DNA of 64,000 bases from CBFHND01 sp965657085 (GTDB taxonomy: Bacteria > Pseudomonadota > Alphaproteobacteria > Rhodobacterales > Rhodobacteraceae), in contig CBFHND010000006.1 in assembly GCA_965657085.1 (NCBI GenBank), forward strand, positions 87,120-151,119, given 5' to 3'. The number at the start of each line of letters is the position of its first letter. Position 1 is the first letter of the stretch. This document shows positions 34,633-43,030 of the stretch, piece by piece. The notes below the pieces were generated by a model. It saw only the letters and a list, made by a program, of their open reading frames with translations, was not told the origin of the DNA and searched no databases. The position numbers and the translations under genes are program-made.

Positions 34633-35340
34633 TCACCACGCGATTTCCGACGGCGCGAGGCGTGTCTCATTCACACGTGTTTCGCTGATCTTGCCGTCCT
34701 GAAAGAAAATCACCCGGTGCGCCATGCGCTGAATTTCGGCATTGTGGGTGATGACCACGGTGGTTGTGCCAAAGCGTTCATTGATATCGCGCAAAGCCTC
34801 AAGCACTTGTGTGCCTGTGGCGCTATCGAGGGCGCCGGTGGGTTCATCGCACAACAGGATTTCCGGCCTTTTGGCGATGGCACGGGCAATGGCCACGCGC
34901 TGTTGTTCGCCCCCCGACATTTCGGATGGAAAATGCTCCATCCGGTGTGACAGCCCCACAAGGTCCAGCGCTTCGGCGGCGGGCATGGGATCGGGGGCGA
35001 CATCGGTGACAAGCTGCACGTTCTCGCGCGCGGTCAGGCTGGGCACCAGATTGTAGAACTGAAAGACAAAGCCCACGTGGTCGCGGCGATATTTCGTCAG
35101 GCCACGATCAGACAGGTCGGTCAATTCCTGATCGCGAAACCACACTCTTCCGTCAGTCGCGCGGTCCAACCCGCCAAGGATATTGAGCAGGGTGGATTTG
35201 CCGCTGCCTGAGGGGCCCAGCAAAACGGTCAACTCGCCCGCGTAGAGTTCCAGATCGACGCCGGCCAAGGCATACACCTTGACTTCACCGGTGTCATAAA
35301 CCTTGGTCACGCCGCGAGTGCGGAAAATCGGTTTGTCCAT
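34633..35340 (-). CDS. LolD/MacB-type ABC exporter ATP-binding protein (DevA-like)
   Basis: A 235-residue ATPase with Walker A LGPSGSGKSTLLN, the Q-loop in VFQFYNLVPSLTARENVQL, signature MSGGEQQRVAIAR, Walker B ILLCDEPTGALD and the H-loop VVITHNAEIQRMAH. The FQFYNLVP and DEPTGALD text is characteristic of the LolD/MacB/DevA branch that works with FtsX-like permeases. The ATG at 35340 is preceded by GGGGGGGCGGA. It is the first gene of the exporter operon, and about 200 bp of noncoding sequence lies upstream, where its promoter should be. Confidence 0.92.
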   Translation of the reverse strand: MDKPIFRTRGVTKVYDTGEVKVYALAGVDLELYAGELTVLLGPSGSGKSTLLNILGGLDRATDGRVWFRDQELTDLSDRGLTKYRRDHVGFVFQFYNLVPSLTARENVQLVTDVAPDPMPAAEALDLVGLSHRMEHFPSEMSGGEQQRVAIARAIAKRPEILLCDEPTGALDSATGTQVLEALRDINERFGTTTVVITHNAEIQRMAHRVIFFQDGKISETRVNETRLAPSEIAW

Positions 35341-35556
35341 TCCGCCCCCCCTTTCCGCGCCACTATGCCAGTGATTTGCACAAACGGTCTTGATCGGGAT
35401 CAACTGATTGTTGCCTGACGATCTGCCAAAACGAAGCGATAAAGAAAGCCTGGACTTGTATCTGGTGACAGGGGCCCAACGGATTGTCACCAATGTGCTG
35501 AAGGACAAGGATGCTGCGGGTTCTCTTACACTTGCAGGGGTTGTCCCGACGCAAAA

Positions 35557-36022
35557 CTATTTCCGCCAGCGCTTGAGCATACCGCGCACGATCCAAGGAT
35601 GGGCGATCCCAACGGGGATCATATAGGCACGGCCAAACAAGTTGTGGGTACATACGGAAGATGTCACCGAGAGCGTATCGCCTTGGATGGACAGGCAAGT
35701 CATTACATCAAGGTGGCGGTCTCGCTCGGTGAGAGCCAGACACTCATCATCGACGTGCTCGACAAGAAAGAAATCCAGATAGTCCCCAACCTTTACGGTG
35801 AGGGTCTGCTGGCCACTAAAACCGCCAATTCGCTTCACCCCAAACATCGAGGAAACCGTGTCACGTATTTTTGAAAGCGAACTTCAGAAGCGGTTGTGGT
35901 TCACGCATGATGGCGTTCCATGCTTCCAGAGCGGTCATCCTTTCAGGCAGGCACATGTCCTGACGATCAAAATAATCGAGCTTCGGTATCGGTTTCAGAA
36001 CGCGAACGTTGCTATTTGGCAA
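35557..36022 (-). pseudogene. DUF2867-family gene broken by a one-base frameshift
   Basis: Two minus-strand frames together encode a DUF2867 protein. The upstream part, from a possible TTG start at 36022, reads MPNSNVRVLKPIPKLDYFD and on to LPERMTALEAWNAIM, then hits a TGA. The downstream part reads MFGVKRIGGFSGQQTLTVKV, LALTERDRHLDVMTC and HNLFGRAYMIPVGIAH to the end. Removing one T from the run at 35868-35872 joins them as FKIRDTVSSMFGVKRIGG, the sequence expected for the family. It is therefore a recent single-base insertion in a homopolymer or a sequencing error. It shares an otherwise empty stretch with tRNA-Ala, between the exporter operon and the FYDLN gene. Confidence 0.82.
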
Positions 36023-36193
36023 GATGAGTATGACCTAAATCTAGGTGCGGCGCAGCACTGCGCAAGCCGGTCTGAAGGCGCGTCTTCATTCCGCGGAACA
36101 GAACAGAAGCGCAACGTCGATCACTGCAACCGTGTGCGCTTGCGCAGCAACGGCATATCTCGACCCAAGCGGGAGATCGGGAAAAGAGAAGGA

Positions 36194-36269
36194 TGGTGGA
36201 GCATAGCGGGATCGAACCGCTGACCTCCTGCATGCCATGCAGGCGCTCTCCCAGCTGAGCTAATGCCCC
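36194..36269 (-). tRNA. tRNA-Ala (GGC anticodon)
   Basis: A 76-nt cloverleaf with the CCA end encoded. The acceptor stem GGGGCAT / ATGCTCC includes the G3:U70 pair that identifies alanine tRNA. The D-arm is AGCTCAGCTGGGAGAGC. The anticodon stem CCTGC / GCAGG encloses ATGGCAT, giving anticodon GGC. The T-arm contains GGTTCGATCC. It lies just upstream of the broken DUF2867 gene; I see no integrase or repeated 3' end nearby, so no island is attached. Confidence 0.97.
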
Positions 36270-36354
36270 ATCCGTGGCCTGATGGCCGTGCGCCGCTGAT
36301 TAGGCGCTTTGGCAGGCAGGATCAAGCGAAAAAGACCATGCCTGCCAATGCGAT

Positions 36355-36684
36355 TTAGCTGTCGTCGTCGTCCGCCGCCACGTCGGCGATTTCGTCGAGC
36401 GACACGTTATCGTCATCGTCGTCGTCTTCGAGGATATCATCATCGATATCGACATCCACATCGGAGTCGTCGTCCAGAACCACCTCTTCGTCGTCAACCT
36501 CGGCGGCTTTGGCCTTGGTTGTCGCGGCGTCTTCGGCGTCGGCGGCGATCATGCGGGTCTTGGTGCTGTCCAGCTCGACCACTTCGCCGGTGTAGGGGCT
36601 GACGATCGGGTTCTTGTTCAGGTCGTAAAACCGCTTGCCTGTGGTGGGGCAAAGGCGTTTCGTACCCCATTCTTCCTTGGGCAT
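36355..36684 (-). CDS. FYDLN-acid domain protein (TIGR02300)
   Basis: A 109-residue protein. The N-terminal half (MPKEEWGTKRLCPTTGKRFYDLNKNP, shown in two parts as WGTKRLCP and GKRFYDLNKNPIVSPYTGE) is the conserved FYDLN domain of alphaproteobacteria. The C-terminal half is a highly acidic tail of Asp and Glu, with runs such as DDDDDDD. The function is unknown; the acidic tail suggests a flexible, possibly nucleic-acid-mimicking or metal-binding segment. It is a single gene, divergent from the metallopeptidase gene, and lies 85 bp from tRNA-Ala. Confidence 0.93.
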   Translation of the reverse strand: MPKEEWGTKRLCPTTGKRFYDLNKNPIVSPYTGEVVELDSTKTRMIAADAEDAATTKAKAAEVDDEEVVLDDDSDVDVDIDDDILEDDDDDDNVSLDEIADVAADDDDS

Positions 36685-36809
36685 GGATGTCCCCTTTGAA
36701 TTTGCTGTTGCGTTTGGGCTGTGTGTCTAGATGATTCAGGCCAACTGCCATATGGTTGGGGCGGAGTCAAAGCCTTCGTGCAAGATTGGCAGACAGAGGA
36801 GCAGATAGG

Positions 36810-37502
36810 ATGGGACTGCACCTGTTACAAGATGGGCCACCGGTTGAGGTTGTGCTGCGCAGGTCCGCGCGGGCGCGGCGCATTTCACTGCGGGTTTCCG
36901 CTTTGGACGGGCGGGTGACGCTGACACTGCCCAAAGGCGTGGCCGAGGACGAGGCGATGGCCTTTGCCCGCTCGAAGGAAGCGTGGATCAGGGGGCATCT
37001 GGACGCTCGTGGTGCGGACGTGGTCGTGGCGCACGGGGCCGAAGTGCCTATTGGCGGCGTGGCACGCAACGTCGTACCGGGCGCGGGGCGACGGGTGGTG
37101 ATTTCCGATACTGAAATCGCTGTGCCGGGTGCGCCCGCACAGGTGGGCAAACGTCTGGGCGCGCATCTGAAGGCCCATGCGCGCATTCGCCTTGCCGAGG
37201 CGTCGGACAGATACGCCTCTTTGCTGGGCAGGCCTTACAATCGCATCAGCATCCGCGACACCCGGTCCCGCTGGGGGTCCTGTTCCAGTCAGGGGACGCT
37301 GATGTATTCGTGGCGTCTGGTTCTGATGCCGGACGCGGTGTTGGAATATGTGGCCGCCCACGAGGTCGCGCATCTGGCCGAAATGAACCACAGCCGCGCG
37401 TTCTGGGACACCGTGGCGCGCATTCACGGGCCGTATCAGGCGCCGCGCAAATGGCTGCGCGCACATGGCACGGATTTTCACCGCTTTCGATTTGGTGATT
37501 GA
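36810..37502 (+). CDS. YgjP/SprT-like zinc metallopeptidase (M48-type, DUF45)
   Basis: A 230-residue protein with the paired motifs SRWGSCSSQGTLMYSWRL and VAAHEVAHLAEMNHSRAFW. The HEVAH helix gives two zinc-ligand His and the catalytic Glu, and NHSRAFW carries the third ligand. These are hallmarks of the YgjP/WGSC family of cytoplasmic metallopeptidases of unsettled function. I start at the ATG at 36810, after GAGGAGCAGATAG. No signal peptide or membrane helix is seen. It runs in the same direction as the GntR gene, but 33 bp and a palindrome separate them, so they are likely independent. Confidence 0.88.
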   Translation: MGLHLLQDGPPVEVVLRRSARARRISLRVSALDGRVTLTLPKGVAEDEAMAFARSKEAWIRGHLDARGADVVVAHGAEVPIGGVARNVVPGAGRRVVISDTEIAVPGAPAQVGKRLGAHLKAHARIRLAEASDRYASLLGRPYNRISIRDTRSRWGSCSSQGTLMYSWRLVLMPDAVLEYVAAHEVAHLAEMNHSRAFWDTVARIHGPYQAPRKWLRAHGTDFHRFRFGD

Positions 37503-37514
37503 CCCTTGCTGCGG

Positions 37515-37526
37515 TTGTGATCACAA
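37515..37526. promoter_or_regulatory. Perfect 12-bp palindrome upstream of the GntR gene
   Basis: TTGTGATCACAA lies 9 bp before the ATG of the GntR-family gene. The spaced GT...AC half-sites are the pattern many FadR-subfamily regulators bind. Overlap with the translation start region suggests autorepression. No footprint can be inferred. Confidence 0.5.
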
Positions 37527-37535
37527 AATGCTACC

Positions 37536-38186
37536 ATGACAACGCCACCCCGCGCCACAGAAGCCACCACCGCCGCACATGATCAGGTATATCGCCGTCT
37601 GCGCGGCCGGATCATGCATGGCGACATCCCTCCGGGGCAGGCATTGACGCTGCGCGGTATCGGGCGCGAATACGATGTCAGCATGACACCTGCACGTGAG
37701 GCCGTGCGCCGCCTTGTGGCTGAAGGCGCTCTGACCATGTCGAGCAGCGGTCGCATCGGCACGCCCGAACTGTCCCCGGAACGGATCGAAGAACTTGCCG
37801 CCCTGCGCGCCCTGATCGAGGTGGAACTTGCCAGCCGCGCCTTGCCGCGGGCGCACATGGCCTTGATCGAACGGTTGCAAACCATCAACGGCGCAGTCGC
37901 CGAGGCCGTCGCGCACCGCGACGCCGTGCGCTACATCCGCACCAACCTCGAATTTCACCGGACGCTCTACTTGCGTGCACAGGCCCCGGCGATGCTGGCG
38001 ATGGCCGAAACGGTCTGGTTGCAGATGGGTCCGACCATGCGGGCGCTTTATGGCCGTTTGCGCCGTACCGAACCGCCGCAATACCACAGGCTGATCATCG
38101 CGGCCCTGCGGGCGGGTGACGAGCCCGGCTTGCGTCTGGCCGTGCGGTCGGACGTGACCCAGGGATTGCGGATGTTGGCGCGCTGA
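37536..38186 (+). CDS. GntR-family regulator (FadR subfamily, FCD domain)
   Basis: A 216-residue regulator. The N-terminal winged helix includes DQVYRRLRGRIMHGDIPPGQ and YDVSMTPAREAVRRLVAEG. The C-terminal all-helical FCD domain has EFHRTLYLRAQAPAM and YHRLIIAALRAGDEP, where His residues usually bind a metal and an organic acid ligand. It is followed at 71 bp by a three-gene importer operon on the same strand, so it is likely the importer's regulator. The effector is unknown but is probably a carboxylate or the transported compound. Confidence 0.88.
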   Translation: MTTPPRATEATTAAHDQVYRRLRGRIMHGDIPPGQALTLRGIGREYDVSMTPAREAVRRLVAEGALTMSSSGRIGTPELSPERIEELAALRALIEVELASRALPRAHMALIERLQTINGAVAEAVAHRDAVRYIRTNLEFHRTLYLRAQAPAMLAMAETVWLQMGPTMRALYGRLRRTEPPQYHRLIIAALRAGDEPGLRLAVRSDVTQGLRMLAR

Positions 38187-38257
38187 CGCCTCGGCCATTG
38201 CCCGACGATGGCTTTCCCCTCTAAGCTGCTGCCAACGCTTTGATGGGGAGGATGACA

Positions 38258-39274
38258 ATGACGACGATTTCACGGCGCGGTGCGCTGGGCCTTATGGGAG
38301 GTGCCGCAACACTTCCAATGCTGGCCAGCCCGGTATTTGCCAACACCAAGATGACTGTCGGCGCGTTGCGCTTTACCAGCCATGCGGCCAGCTTTGTGGC
38401 GCTTGAGCGTGGGTATTTCGCCGAGCAGGGTTTGGATGTTGAATTCAAGTTTTTCCAAGCCGCCCAGCCGATGGCCGTGGCCATTGCTTCGGGTGATGCC
38501 GACTACGCCGTGACCGCGATCAGCGGCGGTCTTGTGTCGCTGGCGGAAAAGGGCGCGGCCAAGGTTATCGGCGGTGCGCTGAGCGAGGAGGCTGGGATCG
38601 ACGGGCAGAAGATCATTGCGTCCAACGCTGCATATGACGCTGGCCTGACCAGCCCCGCGATGCTGGATGGCAAGAGCTGGGCGGTGACACAGGCCGGGTC
38701 GTCCTTTCACTACATGGGGGCCAAGATCGCCGCGGCGGAGGGCATCAGCCTCAGCTACAAGCCGCTGCAAAAGGTGGGCGCGATCATCGGTGCACTGAAG
38801 TCCGGGCAGGTGGACGCGTGGTCCATCGTGCCGCATATCGCCAAGGGCCTTGGCGGTGCGGGCGCCGTCAAGATCATCGGCGACGTGGCCGATTACCTGC
38901 CGGGCTATCAGGTCACGACCGTCTTCACCTCGGCTGCCAACGCGGCCAACGAACGGGCCAAGACCGAAAGTTTCCTGCGCGCCTTCAGCAAGGGGGCCGA
39001 TGATTTCAACGCGGCTCTGGTGGACAAGACCGCAGGCGACGACGCGGCCGAAGAGATGGTCAGACTGATCCACAAATATGTCTATACGGATCGTCCTTAC
39101 GAAAAGGCCGCGCCAAGCATTCGCAACGGGGCCATGCGGATCAATGCCAACGCCGCGCTAAATATGGCGTCGGTGCAGGACCAACTGGGCTGGATGCAGT
39201 CCGAAGGTCTGGTCAAGGACAGCATAACCACCGACACGCTGGTCGATGGGTCCTATGCCGAAATGATCGGCTAG
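38258..39274 (+). CDS. SsuA/TauA-like ABC transporter substrate-binding protein
   Basis: A 338-residue periplasmic protein. The N-terminus MTTISRRGALGLMGGAATLP has a twin-arginine (SRRGALG) motif followed by a hydrophobic stretch and ASPVFA, so Tat export is likely. The mature part GALRFTSHAASFVALERGYF is the NMT1/SsuA-type fold used for sulfonates, nitrate, thiamine precursors and similar ligands. I start at 38258, with GGGGAGG 6 nt upstream. It is the first gene of an importer, with a strong hairpin between it and the ATPase gene. The ligand is unknown and it is clearly different from TauA. Confidence 0.88.
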   Translation: MTTISRRGALGLMGGAATLPMLASPVFANTKMTVGALRFTSHAASFVALERGYFAEQGLDVEFKFFQAAQPMAVAIASGDADYAVTAISGGLVSLAEKGAAKVIGGALSEEAGIDGQKIIASNAAYDAGLTSPAMLDGKSWAVTQAGSSFHYMGAKIAAAEGISLSYKPLQKVGAIIGALKSGQVDAWSIVPHIAKGLGGAGAVKIIGDVADYLPGYQVTTVFTSAANAANERAKTESFLRAFSKGADDFNAALVDKTAGDDAAEEMVRLIHKYVYTDRPYEKAAPSIRNGAMRINANAALNMASVQDQLGWMQSEGLVKDSITTDTLVDGSYAEMIG

Positions 39275-39281
39275 GGGGTAA

Positions 39282-39300
39282 GGCGGGGGCGTCCCCCGCC
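39282..39300. repeat. Hairpin between binding-protein and ATPase genes (family member c)
   Basis: A perfect 8-bp stem GGCGGGGG / CCCCCGCC with a CGT loop. It begins 8 bp after the binding-protein stop and ends 14 bp before the ATPase start. As with tauA/tauB, it could protect the binding-protein message. Confidence 0.65.
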
Positions 39301-39313
39301 ACCCCGTTTCAGC

Positions 39314-40081
39314 ATGGACTTGCAGGTGCAAAACATAACGCATCGCTATGGCGACATGGTGGTACTGGACGACCTGACGCTGGACATCCCCGCGGGGGAA
39401 ATCCTGTGTATTGTCGGGCCATCCGGCTGTGGCAAGTCCACGCTGCTGCGCCTGCTGGGCGGGCTGGAACGCCCCGATCAGGGCCGCGTGCTGCAATTGG
39501 GGTCTGCTCCTGATGGCTGTCTCAATCCGCTCACCTACGTGTTTCAGGATTTTGCGCTTTTGCCATGGCGGACGGTGGCGGGAAACGTGTCTCTGGTGCT
39601 TGAGGACCATGGGCTGTCGCGCCGCGCAACACAGCAGATCATCGACGGCGTTCTGGAGCGCACCAAGCTGAGCGATTTCAAGGCCGCGCTGCCGCGACAA
39701 CTGTCGGGCGGGATGAAGCAGCGCGTGGCCATCGCGCGCGCGCTGGCGGTCAATCCGGCGGTCATGTTGCTGGATGAACCGCTCAGCGCGCTGGACGCGC
39801 AGACGCGCGAATTGTTGATGGACGACCTGTTGGCCCTTTGGACCCGCGCGCCGTTCACGGGTGTCTATGTCACGCACAACCTGTCCGAAGCCGTGCGTCT
39901 GGGCCACCGCATCGCTGTTCTGTCGCGCAGGCCGGGCCGTGTGCGCGAGGTGATCGAGGTGCCCGTTCCCTTGGCCGAACGGCGTGCTGGGCATCCAGAC
40001 CTTGCCCCGCTTGAAACCCGGCTGTGGAACCTGATGCGGGAAGAGGCCGTGGCCGCCGATCAGGAGTTGGTCAATGTCTGA
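39314..40081 (+). CDS. SsuB-like ABC transporter ATP-binding protein
   Basis: A 255-residue ATPase with Walker A VGPSGCGKSTLLR, the Q-loop in YVFQDFALLPWRTV, signature LSGGMKQRVAIARA, Walker B VMLLDEPLSALD and the H-loop VYVTHNLSEAV. It is of the nitrate/sulfonate/taurine importer class. It overlaps the permease gene by 8 bp. Together with the preceding binding protein it forms an SsuABC-like importer under the adjacent GntR gene. No sulfonate monooxygenase is adjacent, so the substrate is open. Confidence 0.92.
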   Translation: MDLQVQNITHRYGDMVVLDDLTLDIPAGEILCIVGPSGCGKSTLLRLLGGLERPDQGRVLQLGSAPDGCLNPLTYVFQDFALLPWRTVAGNVSLVLEDHGLSRRATQQIIDGVLERTKLSDFKAALPRQLSGGMKQRVAIARALAVNPAVMLLDEPLSALDAQTRELLMDDLLALWTRAPFTGVYVTHNLSEAVRLGHRIAVLSRRPGRVREVIEVPVPLAERRAGHPDLAPLETRLWNLMREEAVAADQELVNV

Positions 40082-40865
40082 ACAATCGCAGGTCCCTTTC
40101 CGCGGTGGTGGCTTTCGCCCCGGTACACGGCGGGGTGCGGGGCTTGTGGTGTTCGTGGTCCTGCTGCTGCTGGTCGAATGGGGCACACGGTCCGGGTGGA
40201 TCAGCAACCTGACGCTGCCGCGCCCTTCGGACGTGGGGGCCACTTTTGGCGATCTGTGGCGAACGGGGCTGTTGTGGGAGCATCTTGTGCCCTCGCTGAC
40301 CCGACTGGTGATGGGCAGCGCGCTGGGCGTGTCCGCAGGCATCGTGGTCGGCGTTCTGATCGGGCTGTTCACCTATATCCGTGCGGGGCTGGTCCCTCTT
40401 GTTGCGGCACTGTTCCCAATTCCCAAGATCGCCCTGCTGCCGCTCTTCGTGATCTGGTTCGGCATCGACGAGGGCAGCAAATATGCCCTGATCGCGCTGG
40501 GGACATTCACCCCCACCGTGGTGAGCACCTATGGCGCGGTGGACAACGTCGACCGCACGCTGGTGCGCATGGGCCAAAGCTTTGGTCTGGGATGGTTCAG
40601 CATCGTGCGCAAGATCGTGCTGCCGGGGGCGTTGCCCGGTATCCTCTCGGGGCTGCGCGTGTCGCTTGCCATTGGGATCATCCTGCTGGTCGCGGCCGAG
40701 ATGCTGGGGGCGGAATACGGCGTGGGCGCCTATATACTGCAAGCTGGATCGCTTTATGATCTGGAACGGCTCTTTGCCGGAGTGGTCATTCTGTCGGTTC
40801 TGGGGGTGCTGACCAGCTGGGTCATTGGCCTGATCGAACGTCGTGTGTTGCGATGGCGCAGTTAA
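40074..40865 (+). CDS. SsuC-like ABC transporter permease
   Basis: A 263-residue inner-membrane permease with about six helices. It starts MSEQSQVPFRGGGFRPGTRR, followed by GLVVFVVLLLLVEWG. The conserved cytoplasmic loop for ATPase contact reads GQSFGLGWFSIVRKIVLPGALPGILSGLR. No insertion is present, in contrast to TauC. It starts 8 bp inside the ATPase gene and ends the operon; a possible TTGACA promoter for the next gene lies directly downstream. Confidence 0.9.
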   Translation: MSEQSQVPFRGGGFRPGTRRGAGLVVFVVLLLLVEWGTRSGWISNLTLPRPSDVGATFGDLWRTGLLWEHLVPSLTRLVMGSALGVSAGIVVGVLIGLFTYIRAGLVPLVAALFPIPKIALLPLFVIWFGIDEGSKYALIALGTFTPTVVSTYGAVDNVDRTLVRMGQSFGLGWFSIVRKIVLPGALPGILSGLRVSLAIGIILLVAAEMLGAEYGVGAYILQAGSLYDLERLFAGVVILSVLGVLTSWVIGLIERRVLRWRS

Positions 40866-40937
40866 CCGGTGGGCATTTGACACTCTTTTAAAGGTTAAGC
40901 GCTAGACCGTTATCCAAGCGCAGCAACCGGGGTCGTC

Positions 40938-41993
40938 ATGTTTGAAACACTGAATCTGGTTGATGTTCCGATCTTCGTGCTGGAACCGGATGCGGCTGCG
41001 CAACCTGTCTATGTCTGGATCAACCGGGCCGGGGTTGATTGGTCTTCGTTTCGGGTGTCCGACGTGGCCGGAAAGACGGCCTTGGACATCTACGGCGGTC
41101 GGCGGGGGCGGGTGGCATATGATCACCACCTTGCGGCGCTGCGCACAGGCCAATCACTGACCTATTCCATAAGCCTTCCCATGGATGGTGAGGTGCGGCG
41201 GTTGCGTACAAGGCTGGAGCCTGTATTGACCCCAACCGGGCGCGTTGAGCGCATTATCGGCACCAGTCTTGATGTCACGTCCGAAGCGGCCATCGCGGAT
41301 CAGGCGGTGATGCAGGAAACCGTTTTGCAGGAAATGCAGAACTTCGTGGCGCTGATGGCACATGATCTTCGCAGCCCGATGGCCAATGTCAAAATGTTGG
41401 CCGACCTTCTGCGGCACAATTTCGAAGATCTTGGCGATGGCAAGCTGAAGAAAATCGACATGCTGGAAGAGGTCGCGGTGAAGGCGATGGCGCTGGTGAC
41501 AGATGTGATGGACTACTCTGCGGCCACCCAGGCCAAGCCGATGGCCAAGACCTTTGATCTTTGCCAGATGTGCGACGATCTGATGGTGATGCTGGACCCT
41601 GAAGGCTTTCATTTCGCCGTGTCCGACGATGTGCGGATTGTCGGGGATCAGACCGCGATGCAGATCGTGCTGCGTAACCTGATGTCCAATGCGTTCAAAC
41701 ATGCGGGGCGGGCGTCGGTTGATCTGGACATCCGGGTGGATGACCCCGGATTGGGCATGGTCTACATCACGCTGTCTGACAACGGCAGCGGCTTTGACCG
41801 GCCACAGGCAAAGTTTCTGGCCGGTGCGGATTTCACGGGCGGTACGGGATACGGGCTGTTGGGTGTGCGTCGCCTGATCCAGGCACGCGGTGGTGCCATG
41901 CGATTGCAGAACCGCCCCGAAGGCGGCGCGCAAGTGCAGTTTTCGCTGCCGGGGTCCACGCAGGATACCGGCCTTCCGGCTCTTTGCGCCTGA
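40938..41993 (+). CDS. Orphan soluble PAS-domain histidine kinase
   Basis: A 351-residue protein with no membrane segment. Residues 1-125 look like a PAS sensor (VDVPIFVLEPDAAAQPVYVW, ERIIGTSLDVTS). The phosphoacceptor His is in LMAHDLRSPMANVKM. The ATPase domain has LRNLMSNAFKHA (N box), LSDNGSGF (G1) and GGTGYGLLGVRRLI (G2). It should be a cytoplasmic sensor kinase. No response regulator gene is nearby, and the input is unknown. A candidate TTGACA-type promoter lies about 60 bp upstream. It converges with accA, leaving only 15 bp between them. Confidence 0.85.
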   Translation: MFETLNLVDVPIFVLEPDAAAQPVYVWINRAGVDWSSFRVSDVAGKTALDIYGGRRGRVAYDHHLAALRTGQSLTYSISLPMDGEVRRLRTRLEPVLTPTGRVERIIGTSLDVTSEAAIADQAVMQETVLQEMQNFVALMAHDLRSPMANVKMLADLLRHNFEDLGDGKLKKIDMLEEVAVKAMALVTDVMDYSAATQAKPMAKTFDLCQMCDDLMVMLDPEGFHFAVSDDVRIVGDQTAMQIVLRNLMSNAFKHAGRASVDLDIRVDDPGLGMVYITLSDNGSGFDRPQAKFLAGADFTGGTGYGLLGVRRLIQARGGAMRLQNRPEGGAQVQFSLPGSTQDTGLPALCA

Positions 41994-42008
41994 CGTCGTT
42001 GTTCCTGC

Positions 42009-42971
42009 TCAGGCAGCAAGGCCCTTTTGCCCAAGGTCCAAGAATTTCTGACGGCGGTCGGCAATCAATGCGGCGCCATCCTTGCCCTTCATCTCGTCCA
42101 GCATGCCTTGGATCGCCTTGCCCACATTGGCAATCGCGTCCGTCTTGGCCCGGTGTGCGCCGCCCATGGGTTCGGGAATGATACGGTCGATCACGCCAAG
42201 CTGTTTCAGATCCTGCGCCGTCAGGCGCAAGGCTTCGGCGGCTTCGCGCATCTTTTCGGCGTCCTTCCACAGGATCGAGGCACATCCTTCGGGTGAGATC
42301 ACCGAATAGACCGAATGCTCCAGCATCGCCACACGGTTGGCCGTGGCAAAGGCCACCGCCCCGCCAGACCCGCCTTCGCCGATCACCACGGACACAAGCG
42401 GAGACGCGATTTGCAGGCACTTTTCGGTGCTGCGGGCGATGGCTTCGGATTGGCCGCGTTCTTCGGCGCCCTTGCCGGGGTAGGCGCCCGGCGTATCGAC
42501 CAGAGTGATCACCGGCAGGCCAAAGCGTCCCGCCATGTCCAGGAGGCGGATGGCCTTGCGATAGCCCTCGGGGCGGGCCATGCCGAAATTGCGTTCGATG
42601 CGCGACTTGGTGTCGTTGCCCTTTTCATGGCCAATCACCATTACAGGCTGATCGTTGAACCGCGCCAAACCACCCATCACCGCGTGGTCGTCGGCAAAGT
42701 TCCGGTCCCCCGCCAGTGGCGTGTATTCGGTGAACAACGCGTTGATGTAATCCACGCAATGCGGCCGTTCGGGGTGGCGCGCCACAAGGCATTTCCGCCA
42801 TGGCGTCAGGTCGCTGTAGAGTTCCTCCAGCAAGGCCGTAGCCTTGACATCAAGCGCCGCAGCTTCGTCCGTGACATCCATCTCGGCGTTGTCGCGGGCC
42901 ATCGCGCGCAATTCCTCGGCCTTGCCTTCGATTTCGGCCAAGGGTTTTTCGAAATCCATGTACTGGGTCAT
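42009..42971 (-). CDS. accA: Acetyl-CoA carboxylase carboxyltransferase subunit alpha
   Basis: A 320-residue protein starting MTQYMDFEKPLAEIEGKAEE. It contains LVDTPGAYPGKGAEERGQSEAIA, IGEGGSGGAVAFATANRVAMLEHSVY and SVISPEGCASILWKDA, text diagnostic of AccA. With AccD it moves the carboxyl group from biotin to acetyl-CoA, forming malonyl-CoA for fatty acid synthesis. The next internal ATG (MDFEKP, 12 bp later) is an alternative start. It is a single gene, convergent with the histidine kinase. Confidence 0.96.
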   Translation of the reverse strand: MTQYMDFEKPLAEIEGKAEELRAMARDNAEMDVTDEAAALDVKATALLEELYSDLTPWRKCLVARHPERPHCVDYINALFTEYTPLAGDRNFADDHAVMGGLARFNDQPVMVIGHEKGNDTKSRIERNFGMARPEGYRKAIRLLDMAGRFGLPVITLVDTPGAYPGKGAEERGQSEAIARSTEKCLQIASPLVSVVIGEGGSGGAVAFATANRVAMLEHSVYSVISPEGCASILWKDAEKMREAAEALRLTAQDLKQLGVIDRIIPEPMGGAHRAKTDAIANVGKAIQGMLDEMKGKDGAALIADRRQKFLDLGQKGLAA

Positions 42972-43030
42972 CTGCGCACTCCGGCATTGTCTTGCGCGAT
43001 ATATGGCCGGGGCGGGCGCCGAATGCAACG

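Noticed and set aside
35868..35872. Programmed frameshift in the DUF2867 gene
   Set aside because: A run of five identical bases alone, without a typical slippery heptamer or downstream stimulator, fits a mutation or sequencing error better.
36194..36269. tRNA-Ala as a genomic island attachment site
   Set aside because: No integrase, no repeated tRNA 3' end and no phage-like genes were found on either side.
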